A DNA stretch of 36,397 bases from DASSOY01 sp035776675 (GTDB lineage: Bacteria; Bacillota; Bacilli; Bacillales; DASSOY01): NCBI GenBank assembly GCA_035776675.1, contig DASTWO010000073.1, positions 1-36,397 on the forward strand, in the 5' to 3' direction. Position 1 is the stretch's first letter. Each line of letters opens with the position of its first letter. Below are positions 32,533 through 36,397 of this stretch, piece after piece. The notes under the pieces are model-generated. The model had not been told where the DNA came from. It ran no database searches and saw nothing but the letters and a program-made list of their open reading frames with translations. Both the position numbers and the translations under genes were made by a program.

Positions 32533-32565
32533 AAAGCAGGACCTTCCACCGAGGAGGAAGGTCCT
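32532..32565 (-). terminator. Hairpin terminator at the tsaD stop
   Basis: AGGACCTTCC (32565-32556 on the minus strand) pairs perfectly with GGAAGGTCCT (32547-32538) around an 8-base loop, followed by GCTTTTG. The tsaD TAG is inside the first arm. The U-run is short. Confidence 0.7.
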
Positions 32566-33586
32566 AGAAATTTTCCAAATCCAAACCGGGATTGGCATTC
32601 AGCCGCAAGTCGGCTCGCTTTCCCTTTTGATATTCAATCGTCCCGGCGGCTGCAATCATGGCCGCGTTATCTGTACATAACTTTAACGGCGGAATGACAA
32701 GATCAACCTCAGACTGTGAAAATTCCGCTTCCAAGCGGTTTCGCAATCCTGAATTGGCTGCCACTCCTCCTGCAACTAGCACCTGCTTCACCTTGTATTC
32801 TTCGGCAGCACGGACGGTTTTCCCGACAAGCACATCAATCACACTTTCCTGAAAACCGGCAGCAACCTGTTCACGCGAAAGGGATTCTCCACGCTGTTCC
32901 GCATTATGAAGCTTGTTGATAACCGCAGACTTTAAGCCGCTGAAACTGAAATCGTAAGAGTCTTCTTCCAACCAGGCCCTCGGAAATTCAATGGACGATT
33001 CACTCTCAGCCGCCAGTTGATCGATATGCGGTCCTCCCGGATAAGGGAGATTCAATGTGCGCGCAACTTTATCATAAGCTTCGCCAGCCGCATCGTCGCG
33101 TGTTTCCCCAATCACTCGATAACGCCCATGTTCCTCCATATGGATCAATTCCGTATGGCCGCCTGAAACGACAAGAGCCAGCAATGGAAATTGAAGCTCC
33201 GTCATCAGCCGGTTGGCATAAATATGACCGGCAATGTGATGAACCGCAATTAGAGGGATGCCATGGGCAAAAGCAAGAGCCTTTGCTGCGTTCACACCTA
33301 CCAATAAGGCACCGACCAATCCAGGACCCTGTGTAACCGCAATCGCATCAATCTGATCCAGACTCATTCCCGCTTCTTCAAGAGCGGCTTCGATAATCAA
33401 CGTAATTTGTTCAACATGATGTCTGGACGCGACCTCCGGTACTACACCGCCAAATCGCTTATGGCTTTCAATTTGTGAAGCCACCACATTTGACAGAATT
33501 TCACTTCCGTTCTTCACTACAGATGCGGCTGTTTCATCACAACTTGTTTCAATGCCCAATACAACTATTTCTTGTTCCACATTCAT
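32564..33586 (-). CDS. tsaD: tRNA t6A37 threonylcarbamoyltransferase TsaD
   Basis: Transfers the threonylcarbamoyl group to A37 of ANN-decoding tRNAs, in complex with TsaB and TsaE. About 340 residues of the ASKHA fold. It has GIETSCDETAAS, the metal site HHIAGHIYAN (His-x3-His, about 117 and 121), VVSGGHTELI, the NFSFSGLKSAV-like segment and CTDNAAMIAAAG. I start at ATG 33586, which overlaps the rimI TGA by 4 bp; GTG 33580 and GTG 33598 are alternatives. It is the last gene of the thiL-tsaE-tsaB-rimI-tsaD operon. Confidence 0.97.
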   Translation of the reverse strand: MNVEQEIVVLGIETSCDETAASVVKNGSEILSNVVASQIESHKRFGGVVPEVASRHHVEQITLIIEAALEEAGMSLDQIDAIAVTQGPGLVGALLVGVNAAKALAFAHGIPLIAVHHIAGHIYANRLMTELQFPLLALVVSGGHTELIHMEEHGRYRVIGETRDDAAGEAYDKVARTLNLPYPGGPHIDQLAAESESSIEFPRAWLEEDSYDFSFSGLKSAVINKLHNAEQRGESLSREQVAAGFQESVIDVLVGKTVRAAEEYKVKQVLVAGGVAANSGLRNRLEAEFSQSEVDLVIPPLKLCTDNAAMIAAAGTIEYQKGKRADLRLNANPGLDLENF

Positions 33587-34038
33587 AACCTCACCCACAT
33601 AACCAATGCGTCTTCATGATCATCCGTATAATAATTCTTGCGGATCCCTCCAGGCTGAAACCCGAGTTTACGGTACAATCGCTGCGCAGGCTCATTCGAC
33701 ACTCGCACTTCGAGTGTCATCTTCCTCCCGCCATGCATTCTTGAGAATTGCATAGCCGTCCTCAACAAGGCCTCACCGATCTTCTTCCCACGGAAGGCCG
33801 GCAGGAGAGCGATATTCGTGATATGGGCCTCATCAATAATCACCCACACCCCGCAATAACCGACCACTTCTCCCTCAACTTCGGCGAGTATGTAGGTCGC
33901 GAAGCGATTGCTCGTCAATTCGTTATAAAAGGCCGATTCGCTCCAGGGCATCGAAAAAGAAGCTTGTTCCACTTCGAGTACGGCCTGAATGTCATCCAAC
34001 GTCATATATCGAAACCGAACATTCTCATATTGTCCCAT
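33583..34038 (-). CDS. rimI: Ribosomal-protein S18-alanine N-acetyltransferase RimI
   Basis: GNAT acetyltransferase of 151 residues. It has the N-terminal FRYMTLDDIQAVLEVEQASF, beta4 HITNIALLPAFRGKKIGEALL containing the acetyl-CoA loop RGKKIG, and the C-terminal EVRVSNEPAQRLYRKLGFQPGGIRKNYY. ATG 34038 is preceded by AGGAG about 11 bases upstream; an in-frame GTG at 34068 lies inside tsaB and lacks a ribosome site. Substrate assignment (S18) rests on family and on its fixed place between tsaB and tsaD. Confidence 0.95.
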   Translation of the reverse strand: MGQYENVRFRYMTLDDIQAVLEVEQASFSMPWSESAFYNELTSNRFATYILAEVEGEVVGYCGVWVIIDEAHITNIALLPAFRGKKIGEALLRTAMQFSRMHGGRKMTLEVRVSNEPAQRLYRKLGFQPGGIRKNYYTDDHEDALVMWVRL

Positions 34039-34046
34039 TGTGAGTT

Positions 34047-34736
34047 CTACTCCTGTGATGCCAGCCACTTGGATTCCGCCTCAGCCATTTGTAAATATTC
34101 CGGTGTGAAACTGTGCACAGAGTGGGCTGGACTCCGCTGAGCCGCGAGTAAAGCCAGCGCCCCCGGACGTGGATTTTGTTCTCCTGTTTCGGCTAAAGTC
34201 GCCTGACTGCCGAGCTTCTCCATAATGAACTGTCCATGCTTCTCAAGATCTTGCCCAATAAATAAAATCGATTCTTCTGTCTTTAACTCATCCAGCCAAT
34301 TCGCCAATAAAATGATTTTATCTTTCTTTATGTTATGAAAGGAATCATATTCCGAACCATACAAGCCCGTGTACACCTGCCCTCTCCTTGCATCAAAGAT
34401 TGGAGAAACGAGTCCGTCAAAACGCCGGCCGTTTTGCGCCAACACTTCCAAACTTGAAATGCCAACAACCGGGATACCAAGCGACCAGGCCAGCGTTTTC
34501 GCTATGGTCACGCCAATCCGGACGCCCGTGTAAGAACCGGGACCATGGGCCACTGCCACACAATCAAGATCCTCCGGTTTTAGACGAACCTCCCGCAACA
34601 ACGATTGAATGGCGGGCATGACCCGAACAGAATGATTTTTTTTCATATTTGTAATCATTTCACCCAATATAAACTGACCGTCTGAAACAGCTACTCCCAT
34701 AACCTGATTCGACGTATCAATCGCCAATATTTTCAT
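34047..34736 (-). CDS. tsaB: t6A biosynthesis scaffold protein TsaB
   Basis: A 229-residue inactive ASKHA paralogue of TsaD that forms the TsaBD heterodimer. MKILAIDTSNQVMGVAV, AVAHGPGSYTGVRIGVTIAKTLAW and VSPIFDARRGQVYTGLY are family landmarks; the His-x3-His metal site of TsaD is absent, as expected. The start overlaps tsaE by 20 bp, and the stop is eight bases before the rimI ATG. Confidence 0.96.
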   Translation of the reverse strand: MKILAIDTSNQVMGVAVSDGQFILGEMITNMKKNHSVRVMPAIQSLLREVRLKPEDLDCVAVAHGPGSYTGVRIGVTIAKTLAWSLGIPVVGISSLEVLAQNGRRFDGLVSPIFDARRGQVYTGLYGSEYDSFHNIKKDKIILLANWLDELKTEESILFIGQDLEKHGQFIMEKLGSQATLAETGEQNPRPGALALLAAQRSPAHSVHSFTPEYLQMAEAESKWLASQE

Positions 34737-35187
34737 TGGACATCTCCTTACACAGCGAAATGTACCGGTCTCCCGACGGTACTAAGGTTATCAAACGGTC
34801 ATTCTCCCCGGTCCGCCGAATCTCAATGTTCAAACGGTCGGAAGGAAGTCGATCAGCAATCTGTCCTGCCCATTCAATAACAGTTACGCCTTCTCCTTCA
34901 AAGTATTCATCATACCCCAGATCTTCCTCGGCACTTTCCAACCGATAGACATCCATATGATAGAGAGGAAGCCGACCGTGATATTCCTTGATTATGGTAA
35001 AAGTCGGGCTGTTCACATTCCGCTTTATGTCGAGCCCTTCAGCAAGCCCCTTTGTGAACGTGGTTTTTCCGGCGCCAAGATCCCCTTCAAGGGTAATGAT
35101 GTCTCCAGCCTGTAACTTCCCCGCCAGGATACGAGCAAACGTCATGGTTCTCTCATATGAATTTGAATGAAATCGAACGTCTTTCAT
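34717..35187 (-). CDS. tsaE: t6A biosynthesis ATPase TsaE
   Basis: A 156-residue P-loop ATPase that resets the TsaBD complex. Walker A is LEGDLGAGKTTFTKGLAEGL (about 37-56), followed by VNSPTFTIIKEY (switch) and LYHMDVYRLESAEEDLGYDEYF, then VIEWAGQI (Walker B-like). ATG 35187 follows AGGTGATTTAT; the in-frame ATG at 35196 has no ribosome site. It starts five bases after the thiL stop and overlaps tsaB. Confidence 0.96.
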   Translation of the reverse strand: MKDVRFHSNSYERTMTFARILAGKLQAGDIITLEGDLGAGKTTFTKGLAEGLDIKRNVNSPTFTIIKEYHGRLPLYHMDVYRLESAEEDLGYDEYFEGEGVTVIEWAGQIADRLPSDRLNIEIRRTGENDRLITLVPSGDRYISLCKEMSNENIGD

Positions 35188-35192
35188 ATAAA

Positions 35193-36161
35193 TCACCTAT
35201 TGAAATGATTGTAACCTGCCGGGTCAAGCTGTACAGTTTGACCATCCTGATTTAGTAAGACTCGCGGTGGCCCTTCTTCAACAGTTCCAACGAAAAACAC
35301 AGGGAACTGCTTTTTTACCTTTTCCATAAGGGTAGCCGGGACTGTCCCGACCAATTGAAAATCTTCCCCGCCAAACAACGACCATTCCTTTTGCTTTGCT
35401 ACAGGGAAGGCCTTCAATGCTTCAGACTTCGGCAACCGCTCATAATTAAGGATAAGTTTGACACCGCTGGCCCTTGCAATTTCGTTAGCTTCGCTTGCGA
35501 TCCCATCACTTATATCATTTAAAGCAATGTTCGAAGACAAGCTTGCAAGAAGCCTTCCGACCTTCACTTGGGGCTTCGGTCTCTGATGGGCCAGGACAAG
35601 TGGCTGTTGTTTCATGTTGAAACGATAGTCTCTCCCATGTTCAAGCAGTAATGCCAGACCAGCCGCACTATCGCCAAGCGGTCCGGTCACAAAGACTTGA
35701 TCCCCTGGTTGCGCGCCGCTTCTCAACAAATGCCGTTCTTTTTCCACACGGCCCAATACTGTGACAGTCATCACAAATCCTTCTTTCGCGGAAACCGTAT
35801 CCCCACCGATTAAATCAATGCCTTGTGCTTTTGCCAAATCAGCCAGACCTGCGTATACTTTCTCCAAGTCAGGCCGCCAGCTTTTCGGAACCGCAACCGA
35901 AACCAAACAATAGGTAGGAAAACCTCCCATTGCCGCGACATCACTAATATTGACAGCCAATGCCTTATAACCAATATCATACGGGGACAAGGTCTCCCGG
36001 GAGAAATGAATACCTTCTACCATTGTATCCATACATACGATTTCTTCAAACGCTTCGTCCCCGGCAAACAGTGCCGCATCGTCTCCAATCCCGTGAATCA
36101 ACGAGGGTTGGACATATTGCTTCGGGGTAATGTGTTTGATGAAAGAAAACTCATCTTCCAT
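35193..36161 (-). CDS. thiL: Thiamine-monophosphate kinase
   Basis: Phosphorylates thiamine monophosphate to the active cofactor thiamine diphosphate. The 322 residues show the PurM-like fold: GIGDDAALF at the N-terminus, IVCMDTMVEGIHFSRETLSPYDIGYKALAVNISDVAAMGG, LIGGDTVSA, and SDGIASEANEIARASG. I prefer ATG 36161, preceded by GGGTGAGG and beginning MEDEFSFIKHITP as in relatives; GTG 36170 is possible. First gene of the t6A operon. It follows tRNA-Asp as in B. subtilis, where I recall the trnE-thiL order. Confidence 0.96.
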   Translation of the reverse strand: MEDEFSFIKHITPKQYVQPSLIHGIGDDAALFAGDEAFEEIVCMDTMVEGIHFSRETLSPYDIGYKALAVNISDVAAMGGFPTYCLVSVAVPKSWRPDLEKVYAGLADLAKAQGIDLIGGDTVSAKEGFVMTVTVLGRVEKERHLLRSGAQPGDQVFVTGPLGDSAAGLALLLEHGRDYRFNMKQQPLVLAHQRPKPQVKVGRLLASLSSNIALNDISDGIASEANEIARASGVKLILNYERLPKSEALKAFPVAKQKEWSLFGGEDFQLVGTVPATLMEKVKKQFPVFFVGTVEEGPPRVLLNQDGQTVQLDPAGYNHFNR

Positions 36162-36178
36162 AAGCCTCACCCAAACCT

Positions 36179-36206
36179 AAAAAATCCTTAGGAAGAGATC
36201 CTAAGG
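36179..36206 (-). terminator. Intrinsic terminator between tRNA-Asp and thiL
   Basis: CCTTAGGA (36206-36199 on the minus strand) pairs with TCCTAAGG (36193-36186) around a 5-base loop, then ATTTTTTAGG. It ends the tRNA transcript 18 bp before the thiL start. Confidence 0.85.
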
Positions 36207-36217
36207 TTTCGGTTTCC

Positions 36218-36223
36218 ATTATA
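36218..36223 (-). promoter_or_regulatory. Possible thiL promoter -10, just upstream of the terminator hairpin
   Basis: A perfect TATAAT on the minus strand between tRNA-Asp and its terminator, without a good -35 at 16-18 bp. If used, transcription would start near 36211 and the hairpin at 36206-36186 would form the very 5' end of the thiL operon mRNA. Confidence 0.35.
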
Positions 36224-36259
36224 TCTTAATTTTCAACTTGATGCAGGAATTTCTGAAAA

Positions 36260-36335
36260 TGGCGGACCCGACCGGATTTGAACCGGCGATCTCCTGCGTG
36301 ACAGGCAGGCATGTTAACCACTACACCACGGGTCC
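36260..36335 (-). tRNA. tRNA-Asp (anticodon GTC)
   Basis: A 76-nt cloverleaf with encoded CCA (36262-36260). Acceptor arm GGACCCG (36335-36329) pairs with CGGGTCC (36270-36264), with discriminator G at 36263. The anticodon stem CCTGC / GCAGG holds the loop CTGTCAC, so the anticodon is GTC. The T arm is GCCGG-TTCAAAT-CCGGT. The 62 bp upstream to the window end show no second tRNA or rRNA. Confidence 0.98.
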
Positions 36336-36397
36336 TCTTATTGCACCCACAGAGTATCGCCAACCCATAGATTTCTTAAGAACCTTATGTTTCCGGT

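Noticed and set aside
36336..36397. Possible further tRNA or 5S rRNA upstream of tRNA-Asp
   Set aside because: The 62 bases show neither a cloverleaf nor 5S-like ends; any rrn operon would be outside the window.
1..36397. Insertion sequences, prophage genes, CRISPR arrays or defence systems
   Set aside because: No transposase, integrase, repeat-spacer array or known defence protein was found; gene order is largely the ancestral Bacillales one.

Overview
The window is a chromosomal stretch of a spore-forming member of Bacillales (Firmicutes). Three things support this: gene order follows the Bacillus subtilis blocks thiL-tsaE-tsaB-rimI-tsaD / ydiF-moaC-rex-tatAy-tatCy / ydiL-groES-groEL / yeaC-yeaD-yebA-guaA-pbuG-yebE-purEKB-CSQLF; a CotD-type spore-coat protein is present; and regulation is Gram-positive in style (guanine riboswitches, a CIRCE operator, PurBox-like sites, SigA promoters, strong Shine-Dalgarno sequences). 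Nearly everything is read on the minus strand, so the text below runs from high to low coordinates.

Right end (36.4-32.5 kb): a tRNA-Asp gene with its terminator, then a tight operon thiL-tsaE-tsaB-rimI-tsaD. It combines thiamine phosphate kinase with the t6A37 tRNA-modification proteins and the ribosomal-protein N-acetyltransferase. Next to tsaD lies a 318-bp gap with a cluster of DnaA-box-like 9-mers.

32.3-29.9 kb: four accessory genes (small membrane protein, uridine-kinase-like P-loop protein, multi-pass membrane protein, SAM methyltransferase) sit between the DnaA-box gap and a plus-strand ABC-F ATPase gene (ydiF type). 27.8-23.1 kb: moaC-rex (overlapping), tatA-tatC, a 14-TM drug-efflux MFS pump and a type I methionine aminopeptidase. 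23.1-19.4 kb: a plus-strand CPBP membrane protease, then groES-groEL under a perfect CIRCE operator, and a small membrane protein. 19.2-13.9 kb: plus-strand cotD-like gene, then the MoxR ATPase / DUF58 / transglutaminase trio.

13.9-0 kb is devoted to purines: guaA, a SurA-N-type lipoprotein, the hypoxanthine/guanine permease pbuG, a DUF2179 membrane protein, and the IMP operon purE-K-B-C-S-Q-L-F-M (purM is cut by the window edge). Both pbuG and purE are preceded by a PurBox-like site, a SigA promoter, a guanine-class (C74) purine riboswitch and an intrinsic terminator. High guanine or hypoxanthine should therefore close both uptake and de novo synthesis.

The most unusual structure is the purE leader. 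About 195 nt separate aptamer and terminator. A 10-bp long-range helix bridges this distance, an 11-bp antiterminator competes with P1, and a 75-codon reading frame with its own Shine-Dalgarno sequence reads through the terminator. I saw no insertion sequence, phage gene, CRISPR array or rRNA gene.
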